The notes below the pieces were generated by a model. That model made no database searches, was not told where the DNA came from, and was given only the letters and a program-made list of their open reading frames with translations. From assembly GCA_964250615.1 (NCBI GenBank), contig CAXUGM010000005.1: a DNA stretch of 64,000 nucleotides; one strand, written 5' to 3'. This document shows positions 35,153 through 43,043 of this stretch, in pieces. Position 1 is the first letter of the stretch. Every line of letters starts with the position of its first letter. Origin of the DNA: Blautia sp900556555. GTDB lineage: Bacteria; Bacillota; Clostridia; Lachnospirales; Lachnospiraceae. Made by a program: the position numbers and the translations under genes.

Positions 35153-36184
35153 ATGAAACAGAAAAAAAACGTAACCTTTGATGACATTGCAAAATACACC
35201 AACTTTTCCAAAACTACTATCTCCCGGTATTTTAACAATCCTGATTCCCTTACTCTGGAAAACCAGGAAATCATCTCAAAAGCTTTAGTAGAATTAAATT
35301 ATAAAGAGAATAAAGTTGCCAGGATTCTGGCAAACGGAAAAACAGAATTTATCGGTATCATCATTCCCAATCTTCATAACCATTATTATTCAGAAATGCT
35401 GAATCAGATTCTTCAGACCTATGAGGAGTTTGGCTATAAATTTCTTGTATTTATCGGAAATGAACATGCGGATACGGAACGTCAGTATATTCAGGAACTG
35501 CTGGCCTACAAAATCGAAGGCCTGATTATTTTAAGCTTTACCATTCCTTCCAAAGAACTTGCTGACCTGCACATTCCGATTGTAACGATCGAAAGGGAAG
35601 ATCAGTATGTATCCAGCGTAAATACAGATAACTACATGGGCGGTGTTCAGGCCACCAGCCTTCTGGTGAGCCATAAGTGCGATGTCTTTATTCACATTAA
35701 CACACCTACAGCACCGGAAATTCCTGCCTATGGACGTATCAAAGGATTTCTGGATATTTGCGAAGAAAAAAATCTGAATCACCGTATCATCTACAAAGAC
35801 CTGGGAAATACTTATGAATTCATGCGGAAAAATCTGAGCGAAGTAGTGGATGAGCTGGAGAAGACCTATCCGAATCAGAGAAAAGGCATCTTTGTTTCCA
35901 GTGATACCCATGCAAATGTATTTCTAAATCTCCTGATTCAGCGTTACGGCCACCTTCCTGATGACTATTACATTGTAGGATTTGATGACTCTCCGATTTC
36001 CACAGAAGCAGTTATCCCCATCAGCACTGTGGGACAGCACATTGAGCAAATTGCCCACGAAGCAGTAAAGTTATTGGTAGAGCAGATGAATGAACGCAAG
36101 AAAAGAAAACCCGTTCCATTAGAAAAACCGGTACATAAAGTTATTACTCCTTATTTAATCCGAAGAGATACAACAGAAAAATAA
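35153..36184 (+). CDS. LacI-family transcriptional regulator
   Basis: This 343-residue repressor has an N-terminal HTH at residues ~5-25 ('VTFDDIAKYTNFSKTTISRY'), a hinge with 'NKVARILANGKTEFIGIIIP' and a periplasmic-binding-like sugar domain ('SSVNTDNYMGGVQATSLL', 'GIFVSSDTHANVFLN', 'DDYYIVGFDDSPIS'). The start at 35153 follows AGAGGAA; an ATG 15 bp upstream has no ribosome site. It is divergent from the amylosucrase gene and probably binds the palindrome at 34912-34927. The effector is likely sucrose or a product, by inference from the neighbour. A weak promoter (TAAAAT about 35093-35098) lies upstream. Confidence 0.93.
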   Translation: MKQKKNVTFDDIAKYTNFSKTTISRYFNNPDSLTLENQEIISKALVELNYKENKVARILANGKTEFIGIIIPNLHNHYYSEMLNQILQTYEEFGYKFLVFIGNEHADTERQYIQELLAYKIEGLIILSFTIPSKELADLHIPIVTIEREDQYVSSVNTDNYMGGVQATSLLVSHKCDVFIHINTPTAPEIPAYGRIKGFLDICEEKNLNHRIIYKDLGNTYEFMRKNLSEVVDELEKTYPNQRKGIFVSSDTHANVFLNLLIQRYGHLPDDYYIVGFDDSPISTEAVIPISTVGQHIEQIAHEAVKLLVEQMNERKKRKPVPLEKPVHKVITPYLIRRDTTEK

Positions 36185-36284
36185 TTTTTGACTTTATGAA
36201 ATGTATTTATAGAATTCCTCTGTGAATTTTTTTATTTTTGATAAACTATTGAATGAATAAGATACTTTTAAGACGTTTTATAAG

Positions 36285-36314
36285 TGGAACTGTTACACTC
36301 GTGCAACAGTTCCA
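36285..36314. repeat. 10-bp perfect inverted repeat between lacI-type gene and Rpn remnant
   Basis: TGGAACTGTT (36285-36294) and AACAGTTCCA (36305-36314) enclose a 10-nt loop; no U-tract follows on either strand. It lies 16 bp beyond the stop of the transposase remnant. It may be a weak terminator or a relic of the element's end. The rest of 36185-36329 is AT-rich with nothing further visible. Confidence 0.45.
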
Positions 36315-36329
36315 TAGATATGTTGACTT

Positions 36330-36737
36330 TTAGTCTTCAGAAATAAGATATGGTTCTGCTTCTTTTGCAAAATCGGCAATCGAATCAGTTTTAGCAGCTA
36401 TCTTAATAAGAATTTTCAGTTTTCCTATATCTTCCAGATTTTCTATCCTATCCCGTAATTCTACCGGGATTTCACCTAAATCTTCCAATAAGTCAAAAAC
36501 TGCTTCTTGCCGGGCTTCAAGCCTTCCTTCCTGTTTTTCCTCTCGCAGCATTTCTTCAAAAATCATATAACGCTCTCCCATTTCCCGGCTTTTCTTAATA
36601 TCACGAATAGAATTCTGGAATTGATTCACCAATTCATCTCCAAAATCCTCTTCGCTTTCTTTAAGATTTGCCGTCACAAACTTCAGAAATCTGACAAGTT
36701 CAGGCGGAACAGATGAAGCATTTTTCTCCTGCTCCAT
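36330..36737 (-). pseudogene. C-terminal remnant of an Rpn/PD-(D/E)XK nuclease transposase
   Basis: A 135-codon open frame resembles only the C-terminal third of the Rpn family (recombination-promoting nuclease / putative transposase, normally ~300 residues). Typical pieces are 'PPELVRFLKFVTANLKESEE', 'ERYMIFEEMLREEKQEGRLE' and a Leu-rich end. The nuclease core with its Asp and Glu-x-Lys residues is absent, and the space upstream is taken by folA, 37 bp away. Decay or truncation of a full copy is the simplest reading. Stand-alone short versions made by internal starts are known in this family, so translation is still possible. Confidence 0.75.
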
Positions 36738-36773
36738 GCAAAGCTTCTCTATTTACCTAACGCCTTTATTATC

Positions 36774-37262
36774 CTACACTCTCTCGTAAGTCCTGAACTC
36801 ATATTCAATATCAAAATAGGTCTGTTCCTCACTTCTTTCTGTGACTTTCCACTGTGCATCCTCGTCTAGATTCGGGAAAAAGGTATCTGCTTCATAGGCA
36901 AAGTCAATCTTTGTCACATGTGCCTTGTCACAGTATGGCAGCATCTGCCTGTAAATGCTGTCGCCGCCGATTACATAGACATCTTCTGACTGATATTTTT
37001 TAACTTCTTCCAATGCTTCTTCAATGCTGTGGACAACCACTGCATCCTTTGCTTTGTAATTTTTATCTCTGGTGATCACAATGTTCACTCTGTTTTTCAA
37101 CGGAAGACCTCCCGGAAAACTTTCCAGTGTTTTTCTTCCCATAACAACCACTTTCCCTGTGGTGGTGGTTCTGAAAAATTTCATATCTGCCGGAATGCTC
37201 ACCAGCAGTTTATTTTCTTTTCCGATGCCCCAGTTGGCATCTGCTGCTACGATTAAGTTCAT
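36774..37262 (-). CDS. folA: Dihydrofolate reductase
   Basis: This 162-residue NADPH-dependent enzyme regenerates tetrahydrofolate after thymidylate synthesis. It contains 'VAADANWGIGKENKLLVSIP' (N-terminal loop), 'ADMKFFRTTTTGKVVVMGRK' (catalytic Asp and NADPH site) and 'VYVIGGDSIYRQMLPY'. The start at 37262 (MNLIVAADAN) follows AGAGGAG; an upstream in-frame Met overlaps that site. It is 13 bp downstream of thyA, the usual thyA-folA pair. Confidence 0.96.
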   Translation of the reverse strand: MNLIVAADANWGIGKENKLLVSIPADMKFFRTTTTGKVVVMGRKTLESFPGGLPLKNRVNIVITRDKNYKAKDAVVVHSIEEALEEVKKYQSEDVYVIGGDSIYRQMLPYCDKAHVTKIDFAYEADTFFPNLDEDAQWKVTERSEEQTYFDIEYEFRTYERV

Positions 37263-37275
37263 TTTTTCTCCTCTC

Positions 37276-38127
37276 TCACACTGCAATGGGTATATTTTTC
37301 ACCTGTGGCCCTGCCTGATAATCTTCCACGATCAAATCATCTGTAGTAAATGCATAAAAATCCTTTATCTCAGGATTCAGAGATACCTTTGGTGCCGGAT
37401 AAGGTGTTCTGGTAATCAGTTCTTTTACTGCATCTACATGGCGGTCATAAATATGGGCATCTGCAATCACATGTACCAGTTCTCCCGGAATCATATCGTT
37501 CACCTGGGCTACCATCATCAAAAGTATTGCATACTGGCACACATTCCAGTTATTTGCCGCAAGAACATCCTGGGAACGCTGATTCAGCACCCCATTTAAA
37601 ACCAGTTTTTCACTGTTTCTTTCCTTTGTCACATTGTAAGTCATGCTGTAGCAGCAAGGATCCAGAGCTCCGCTGTGAAGATACTCAAACTGATACAGGT
37701 TTGTCATGATTCTTCTGCTGTATGGATTTTCTTTTAACTGTTTCAGCACATAATCCATCTGGTCCGTCTGCTCACCCTTATACATAAACTTCCGTCCTAC
37801 CACATCACCGTAGCAGGTACCGATGGAGCCATTTTCATCTGCCCAGGCATCCCAGATATGCGGTTTTAAATCTTTGATATTATTGGATTTTTTCTGGTAG
37901 ATCCAGAGAATTTCATCCATACAGCTCTTTAACGCTGTCTTTCTGAGCGTCAGTGCCGGAAATTCTTTCCGAAGATCATAACGGTTCACCACACCGAAAC
38001 GCTTGATTGTATAAGCAAATTCACCGGTATCTTCCCATTTTGGCCGGACCTTTTCACCCTTGGTATCTGTGCCGTTTTCCAGAATATCACGGCACATATC
38101 AATAAACAATTTATCTGCTAAACTCAT
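37276..38127 (-). CDS. thyA: Thymidylate synthase
   Basis: This 283-residue enzyme methylates dUMP with methylene-tetrahydrofolate. The catalytic Cys lies in 'GALDPCCYSMTYNV'. The phosphate-binding Arg-Ser and the nucleotide-recognition Asn are in 'NQRSQDVLAANNWNVCQYAI', and 'HVIADAHIYDRHV' carries the late His/Tyr. The residue after the Cys is not the usual His, which marks a divergent branch. The start at 38127 has AAAGGACAGGA upstream; a TATAAT-like -10 (complement of 38180-38185) lies 53 bp upstream. Its product dihydrofolate is the substrate of the next gene. Confidence 0.94.
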   Translation of the reverse strand: MSLADKLFIDMCRDILENGTDTKGEKVRPKWEDTGEFAYTIKRFGVVNRYDLRKEFPALTLRKTALKSCMDEILWIYQKKSNNIKDLKPHIWDAWADENGSIGTCYGDVVGRKFMYKGEQTDQMDYVLKQLKENPYSRRIMTNLYQFEYLHSGALDPCCYSMTYNVTKERNSEKLVLNGVLNQRSQDVLAANNWNVCQYAILLMMVAQVNDMIPGELVHVIADAHIYDRHVDAVKELITRTPYPAPKVSLNPEIKDFYAFTTDDLIVEDYQAGPQVKNIPIAV

Positions 38128-38216
38128 TGTCCTGTCCTTTCTCTTATCCTGAATTACTTGGATTGCACGTTGTTCAATCATTATACCTTATTTTCTTCTA
38201 TTTGACTATAACAAAA

Positions 38217-38244
38217 TAGGAGCTGCCTCTATAAGACAACTCCC
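38217..38244 (-). terminator. Terminator of the NSS transporter gene
   Basis: On the minus strand GGAGTTGTC (complement of 38235-38243) pairs with GGCAGCTCC (complement of 38219-38227) through two wobbles, followed by TATTTTG. It lies between the transporter stop and the thyA promoter. Confidence 0.6.
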
Positions 38245-38250
38245 TGTAGT

Positions 38251-39585
38251 TTATAAAGATGTGACAAATACCACTGCAATCAGTACCGGAAGCACGTATT
38301 TGATCAGTACAGACCAAAGTCCCGCCAATTTAAAGCTTACCTTTCCTTCATTGGTAATTTCATGAACTGCATGTTTTGTCTTCCATACCCAGCCAATGAA
38401 AATGCAGGCAAGAATGCCGCCGATTGGCAGAGAAACATTTGACACCAGATAATCTGCCAGATCAAAGAAACTCTTTCCGGCAATCTTGATATCACTCCAA
38501 ATACCGAAGCTTAATGCACATGGAATACCAAGGCAGGTGATTAAAATACTGAAAGTAACAGCAGCCTTGGTTCTGGTCACTTTAAAGGTATTTACTGCAA
38601 AGGAAACCACCACTTCCAGATAGGCAATACTGGTGGAAACTCCTGCAAATAATACAAGGACAAAGAAAATAACGCCAAATATTCTTCCGCCCGGCATCTC
38701 TCCAAATACAGTAGGAAGGGTCTGGAACATCAGGCTCGGGCCACTTTCTGGGTCAAATCCAAATGCAAATACGGCCGGGAGAATGGCAAAACCTGCGATC
38801 ATTGCCACCAGTGTATCGAAGAAAGCAATGCTTCCTGCACTTTTTACAATATTCTGGTCTTTTCCAAGGTAAGCTCCATAGGTGATGGTTGCCCCTGTTC
38901 CAAGAGAAAGAGAGAAGAATACCTGTCCCAGTGCTGATAAAAAGGCACCTGGTGTCAATTTTGAAAAGTCCGGTTTCAGGAAAAATTCGATTCCTGCTGC
39001 TGCACCCGGCAGTGTGCAGGAACGGACAACGATCACTAGCATACAGACAACCAGAAGCGGCATCATTACCTTGCAGGAGCTTTCGATTCCTTTCTGAACC
39101 CCTCTTACCACGATTAAAACTGTGATTACCATAAACACCAAATAATAAATAATCTGGCTTCCAGGATTTGCTGTAAATGCCTGGAAAAACTCTGTTCCTT
39201 TTTCAGATGCACCTGTAATGGCAGCAAAAATATAGCGGATTACCCAGCCTCCTAACACGGCATAATAAGAAAGGCCAATAAAGCTGGTGATTACTGCCAG
39301 AACACCTACACCACCCCATTTTTTATTCAGGGCTTTATAGCTTCCGAATGCGTCTTTCCCCCCTGCACGCCCAATGGTAACTTCTGCAATAATCATAGGA
39401 ATTCCCACCAAAAAGATGCAGATCAGATAAACCAGAACAAAGGCTCCCCCTCCATTCTCTCCTACCAGCATAGGAAACCGCCACAAATTCCCCATACCCA
39501 CAGCAGAACCGGCTGCTGCCATAATAAAACCAAGACTGCCGGACCATTTTGCTGTTGTTTCTTTGCTTTGCGTTTGTTGACTCAT
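38251..39585 (-). CDS. Sodium-dependent transporter, NSS family (probable tryptophan importer)
   Basis: This 444-residue LeuT-fold neurotransmitter:sodium symporter has the first half-helix 'GFIMAAAGSAVGMGNLWRFP' (unwound TM1 with the sodium/substrate site), 'GGGAFVLVYLICIFLVGIPM', 'LGQVFFSLSLGTGATITYGAY' (TM6 region) and about 11-12 helices. The start at 39585 (MSQQTQSKET) follows AAGGAGG; a longer frame runs back into the leader RNA. Upstream sits a T-box riboswitch whose specifier I read as UGG (Trp). That supports tryptophan as substrate, as in the known NSS tryptophan transporter TnaT. Monocistronic. Confidence 0.92.
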   Translation of the reverse strand: MSQQTQSKETTAKWSGSLGFIMAAAGSAVGMGNLWRFPMLVGENGGGAFVLVYLICIFLVGIPMIIAEVTIGRAGGKDAFGSYKALNKKWGGVGVLAVITSFIGLSYYAVLGGWVIRYIFAAITGASEKGTEFFQAFTANPGSQIIYYLVFMVITVLIVVRGVQKGIESSCKVMMPLLVVCMLVIVVRSCTLPGAAAGIEFFLKPDFSKLTPGAFLSALGQVFFSLSLGTGATITYGAYLGKDQNIVKSAGSIAFFDTLVAMIAGFAILPAVFAFGFDPESGPSLMFQTLPTVFGEMPGGRIFGVIFFVLVLFAGVSTSIAYLEVVVSFAVNTFKVTRTKAAVTFSILITCLGIPCALSFGIWSDIKIAGKSFFDLADYLVSNVSLPIGGILACIFIGWVWKTKHAVHEITNEGKVSFKLAGLWSVLIKYVLPVLIAVVFVTSL

Positions 39586-39612
39586 ATGTACCTCCTTCTT
39601 GACAATGAAACG

Positions 39613-39915
39613 AAAAAAAGCTCCCATCCCTGTGCCATAAAACACTAAGGACGAGAGCATTATACTTCGTGGTACCACCTTATTTTATCTCTGAATAAAC
39701 AAAGACCTCTGACAGATACGGGAATCTTTTTATTCCTTATATCCTGGCGCTGTAATGGGCGCTCCCATCGCAGCCTATGCAAACATGCAGTCGGTGCGAG
39801 GCTCCAAGACCATCTTCCATTCTCTTCTCCGCACTTCTTCTCACCACCCGAAGCTCTCTTTGCCGTTTCCGAAAATGTACTCTTCTTTTCATTGCCGTTT
39901 CATTTTTATTTATGA
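39613..39915 (-). promoter_or_regulatory. T-box riboswitch leader, specifier read as UGG (tryptophan)
   Basis: On the minus strand the conserved T-box AAGGTGGTACCACG is at the complement of 39669-39682. It is followed by a 10-bp terminator stem (complement of 39649-39658 with 39620-39630) and TTTTTTT (39619-39613). The 5' part shows an AGTA loop-E element and an AGAGAG block with GGTGG typical of stem I. The specifier-loop side reads GAGAA-GAGAA-TGG-A, positioned as in the B. subtilis glyQS leader, so the codon is UGG. Uncharged tRNA-Trp would then open transcription of the transporter. The T-box bulge is UGGU, which needs a wobble with a G discriminator base, a small reservation. Confidence 0.85.
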
Positions 39916-39920
39916 ATTTT

Positions 39921-39949
39921 AGTATAATCCACTTTTCTTTACTTGTCAA
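39921..39949 (-). promoter_or_regulatory. Promoter of the T-box leader
   Basis: TTGACA (complement of 39944-39949), 17 bp, TATACT (complement of 39921-39926). A near-consensus promoter about 340 bp upstream of the coding start. Confidence 0.85.
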
Positions 39950-40094
39950 AAGATTTTTCAAAAAAATCTAAAACTTTACAACGCTTACAAAAAATGATAC
40001 TCTTTCTTAGTAAATCTGTAAGAAACAATGTTACTCTTTACACAAGAAAACCCGAAAACTTTTTATATGTTATTTTCCCGGAAAGGAGCAGAAC

Positions 40095-40586
40095 ATGAAA
40101 AAATTTATCATTTACATGCTGAAACCATTTTCTTTTCTTCCTGCCCTTGCTATGATGTACATTATTTTCAGCTTTTCCGGACAGACTGGAACAGAATCTG
40201 GCAATTTAAGCCATAAAATCAGTTATGGTATTGTCTCTGTAGCAGACCGCATCTTAGATAAAAATCTCTCTGAGTGGGAGAAACATGCCTATGCGGATAA
40301 AATTGAATTACCGGTGCGGAAACTGGCACATATGACCGAATACTTTATTCTGGCCATCTGCCTTTCTTTCCCTCTTTATGTATATGGTGTCCGTGGATTT
40401 TCCCTTTTTATCCTGGCCGGACTGCTGTCTGTAGGATTTGCCTGCACAGATGAATTCCATCAGTCCTTTGTAGCAGGAAGAGGGCCTTCCAAACGGGATG
40501 TCATGATTGACAGTGCAGGTGCTCTGTTTGGTATTATTCTGGTGCAGGTCTTCTGCCATAGCTTTACCTCGAAAAAAAGACGGTGA
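40095..40586 (+). CDS. VanZ-family membrane protein
   Basis: This 163-residue protein has four predicted membrane helices (~10-28, 72-92, 97-120, 138-156). It has the VanZ-like signature of Glu/His residues in the membrane border: 'VRKLAHMTEYFILAICLSF' and 'ACTDEFHQSFVAGRGPSKRD'. VanZ relatives give low teicoplanin resistance in some hosts; most chromosomal copies have no known role. AAAGGAGCAGAAC precedes the ATG. No vancomycin cluster is nearby. Its last codons overlap the U-tract of the convergent birA terminator. Confidence 0.88.
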   Translation: MKKFIIYMLKPFSFLPALAMMYIIFSFSGQTGTESGNLSHKISYGIVSVADRILDKNLSEWEKHAYADKIELPVRKLAHMTEYFILAICLSFPLYVYGVRGFSLFILAGLLSVGFACTDEFHQSFVAGRGPSKRDVMIDSAGALFGIILVQVFCHSFTSKKRR

Positions 40587-40605
40587 CTGGAGCTATAGCT
40601 CCAGT
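40572..40605 (-). terminator. birA terminator overlapping the vanZ-like 3' end
   Basis: The 18-bp palindrome CTGGAGCTATAGCTCCAG at 40587-40604 is followed on the minus strand, after CACCGTC, by seven T (40578-40572). The stem contains the birA stop codon and the T-run lies inside the coding end of the convergent gene. Confidence 0.65.
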
Positions 40606-41552
40606 GACACATCTGCACTTTGAAGCAATTCCTTCTCACCATCTTCCCGTATGACCAGCAATCTCCCATCCTCTAAAATTCTTTCTGCCTTTACTCTGCG
40701 GCTGGTTTCCCCCTGCCGTACAAAAATCCACCTTCCCGGAACAATATTTCTTTCTATATATTCCTTTGGTATTTCATTTTTATCCAGCTCTTTTAAAAGT
40801 TCATTCACGATACAGCCTGCCAGACGGTTTCTGTCCACATGCTCATCCCCCCGGAGCATATTTCCCGCTTTTCCTTCAAGTTCTTTTGGAAATCCGCCTT
40901 CTGGTTCATAAAGGTTTAATCCGATTCCAGCCACTGCAAATTCAATATCTCCGGTCTCAAAATCTGTCACTGCTTCTGTGAGAATCCCGCATACCTTCTT
41001 TTCATCCAAATACAGGTCATTTACCCACTTAATACCAAGGATCTTCCCACAGCATTGCTCCACTACCCTGCACACAGCCACAGCCGCTGCTGCTGTAATT
41101 TTCAGGCTTTCTCCTGCTGTCTTTTTGGGATACAGAAGCACACTGAGATACAGGCCGCTGTTCCCAGGAGAATAGAACTGTCTTCCTCTTCTTCCCTTTC
41201 CCTGCTTCTGACAATTAGCCACAACCACTGAGCCATGAGGCAGCTTGTTTTCCAGAGCCATCTGTTTCAGCACCTGGCTGGTAGAAGAAATCTCCTGAAA
41301 CACCTGCACCTGTACCTCCTGATTTTCCAGGAAACAGCGGACCGCTTCTGCGGAAAGAATATCATTTTGCTCCGCCAGAGCATATCCTTTGTTTGTCACA
41401 GCCTGAATTTCATACCCTTCTTCACGCAATTGTTTGATGGCTTTCCACACAGCAGCCCTGGAAACCCCCAACTGCTCTGCAAGCCTTTCTCCTGACAGAT
41501 AGATTCCTCTGTTTTGTTCTAACATTTCAAGAAGTTTTGATTTCGCTGCCAT
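40593..41552 (-). CDS. birA: Biotin protein ligase / biotin repressor
   Basis: This 319-residue bifunctional BirA has a winged HTH (~1-65: 'GERLAEQLGVSRAAVWKAIKQL'), a ligase core with 'QGKGRRGRQFYSPGNSGLYLSV' (biotinyl-AMP loop) and 'GIKWVNDLYLDEKKVCGILTE' (catalytic Lys), and an SH3-like C-terminal domain. It charges biotin carboxylases and can repress biotin genes. The start at 41552 (MAAKSKLLEM) is 8 bp after the hydrolase stop, so it is the last gene of the nad operon and ends at the palindromic terminator. Confidence 0.95.
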   Translation of the reverse strand: MAAKSKLLEMLEQNRGIYLSGERLAEQLGVSRAAVWKAIKQLREEGYEIQAVTNKGYALAEQNDILSAEAVRCFLENQEVQVQVFQEISSTSQVLKQMALENKLPHGSVVVANCQKQGKGRRGRQFYSPGNSGLYLSVLLYPKKTAGESLKITAAAAVAVCRVVEQCCGKILGIKWVNDLYLDEKKVCGILTEAVTDFETGDIEFAVAGIGLNLYEPEGGFPKELEGKAGNMLRGDEHVDRNRLAGCIVNELLKELDKNEIPKEYIERNIVPGRWIFVRQGETSRRVKAERILEDGRLLVIREDGEKELLQSADVSLEL

Positions 41553-41559
41553 ACCTTCT

Positions 41560-42477
41560 TCATTCCTTTTCCAGATAGGTAACAATATTTTCATATACCA
41601 GGTATTTATCCTTTTCATTCAAAATCTCATGACGCATACCTGGATAACGCTTTCCTGTCACATGTTGATAACCAACTGCTTTTAAAAACTGCATTTCTTT
41701 TACGAACTGGCGGCCATTTCCTGCACAGGGATCATCTTCTCCTGCCAGAAACAAAACCGGAAGCTTTGGCTTCTGCATCCACCAGCCATTTTTGCTGTAA
41801 GCCCCTTTCATAAGCAGGAATAATCCTTCAAATCCATCTGCTGTAAAAGGGAAGCCACAAAGTTCAGATTCATCATATGCCTTCACCACGGATTTATCTG
41901 CTGCTATCCAGGAGGTTTTATGTTTTTCCTCCGGGAATTTCGCTGCAAATGCTCCAAAAGCCAGGGCTTCGATTTCTTTACTTTTATAATTCCCGCCTTT
42001 TAATTTTTTCTGCATTCTGGCAAACGCAAGTCCGAAATCCACCGCTGGATTTTTACACGGTGGTCCTGTAAGAACCAGTTTATCCAGTTCAAAATCATAT
42101 TTTTTCAAATACATCCTGGCTGCCAGAGAGCCCATACTGTGGCCTACCATATAGAACTTTTCTCCTGGAAACCATTCTTTTGCCCACACGGTAATCTGCT
42201 GCAGATCCTCTACCACAGCCTTCTCTCCACCCTCATAAAAATATCCCAGGTCTTCTTGGGATTTCACACTTTTTCCGTGACCACGATGGTCGTGAATCAC
42301 AGACGCATACCCACATTTTGCCAGATATTCCATAAAAGGCAGATACCGCTCCTTGTGTTCTGCCATGCCGTGAGAAATCTGTACCACACCTCTGCACCCT
42401 TCCTCCGGCTGTGTGACAAGCACAGACAAAGAAAGACCATCATAATTGGAACAAACTACTGCTGTATCAGACTTCAT
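41560..42477 (-). CDS. Alpha/beta hydrolase, monoacylglycerol lipase-like
   Basis: This 305-residue serine hydrolase of the Hydrolase_4 type has the oxyanion strand 'GVVQISHGMAEHKERY', nucleophile elbow 'YMVGHSMGSLAARMY' near residue 115, catalytic Asp in 'LFLAGEDDPCAGNG' and His in 'RYPGMRHEILNE'. It probably acts on lysophospholipid or monoacylglycerol esters in the cytoplasm. GGAGGCGG precedes the ATG. It lies between niaR and birA with short gaps. Its link to NAD or biotin metabolism is not evident and may be only positional. Confidence 0.9.
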   Translation of the reverse strand: MKSDTAVVCSNYDGLSLSVLVTQPEEGCRGVVQISHGMAEHKERYLPFMEYLAKCGYASVIHDHRGHGKSVKSQEDLGYFYEGGEKAVVEDLQQITVWAKEWFPGEKFYMVGHSMGSLAARMYLKKYDFELDKLVLTGPPCKNPAVDFGLAFARMQKKLKGGNYKSKEIEALAFGAFAAKFPEEKHKTSWIAADKSVVKAYDESELCGFPFTADGFEGLFLLMKGAYSKNGWWMQKPKLPVLFLAGEDDPCAGNGRQFVKEMQFLKAVGYQHVTGKRYPGMRHEILNEKDKYLVYENIVTYLEKE

Positions 42478-42502
42478 AAAAACCGCCTCCTATGTACGTT
42501 TC

Positions 42503-43009
42503 TTATTTCTCGAAAATCCCCATTTGAATCAAACTGTCCTGAATCAGATTCAATACTTCCTCACTCTCTGCACAAATCGTGTGACAATGATGTCCGGAAG
42601 TAAGATTCGTAAGCGGCTGTGACTTCCCGCTCCTGATATCCTCCACAAACTGCTGAACCTGCCATCTGGAACTGATATTTAACTGTGCCCGCAGCTCTCC
42701 ATAAATCTGATGGTACACAAAAACATCCACCACCGTTCCGCCTAAATCCACGATTCTGTTTAATTCTTCTTCAATCTGATCACCTTCGTGACATACCCAG
42801 AAAATTCTTTCTACACGCTTTGGCTGATGGATAATATATCCTCTGTTTGTGGAAAGAATGTCATAATTTTTTGCCCGCAATAATGCAATATCCTGCACAA
42901 TCACCTGGCGGCTGACACAAAACATTTTCGCCAGGGCAGTACCGGACACCGGTACACTGCTGTTGGAAATATATTTTAAAATTTCTTCTCTCCGTACTTC
43001 TCCAACCAT
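42503..43009 (-). CDS. niaR: NiaR-type repressor of NAD synthesis
   Basis: This 168-residue nicotinate-responsive repressor (YrxA/TM1602 type) has an HTH_11 domain at ~1-60 ('GTALAKMFCVSRQVIVQDIA') followed by the metal-binding 3H domain with conserved His in 'VCHEGD', 'FVYHQIYGEL' and 'SGHHCHTICAE'. It follows nadC by 34 bp. It likely shuts off its own operon through the box overlapping the nadA promoter (46177-46194) when nicotinic acid is plentiful. Confidence 0.93.
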   Translation of the reverse strand: MVGEVRREEILKYISNSSVPVSGTALAKMFCVSRQVIVQDIALLRAKNYDILSTNRGYIIHQPKRVERIFWVCHEGDQIEEELNRIVDLGGTVVDVFVYHQIYGELRAQLNISSRWQVQQFVEDIRSGKSQPLTNLTSGHHCHTICAESEEVLNLIQDSLIQMGIFEK

Positions 43010-43043
43010 TCCTTTCCATCCTTTCTATCTCTCTTTGCTTCTA

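Noticed and set aside
39585..39678. Longer reading frame extending the NSS transporter upstream by 31 residues
   Set aside because: It would be translated from the T-box terminator hairpin; the ATG at 39585 has an AGGAGG-type site and starts at the normal family N-terminus.
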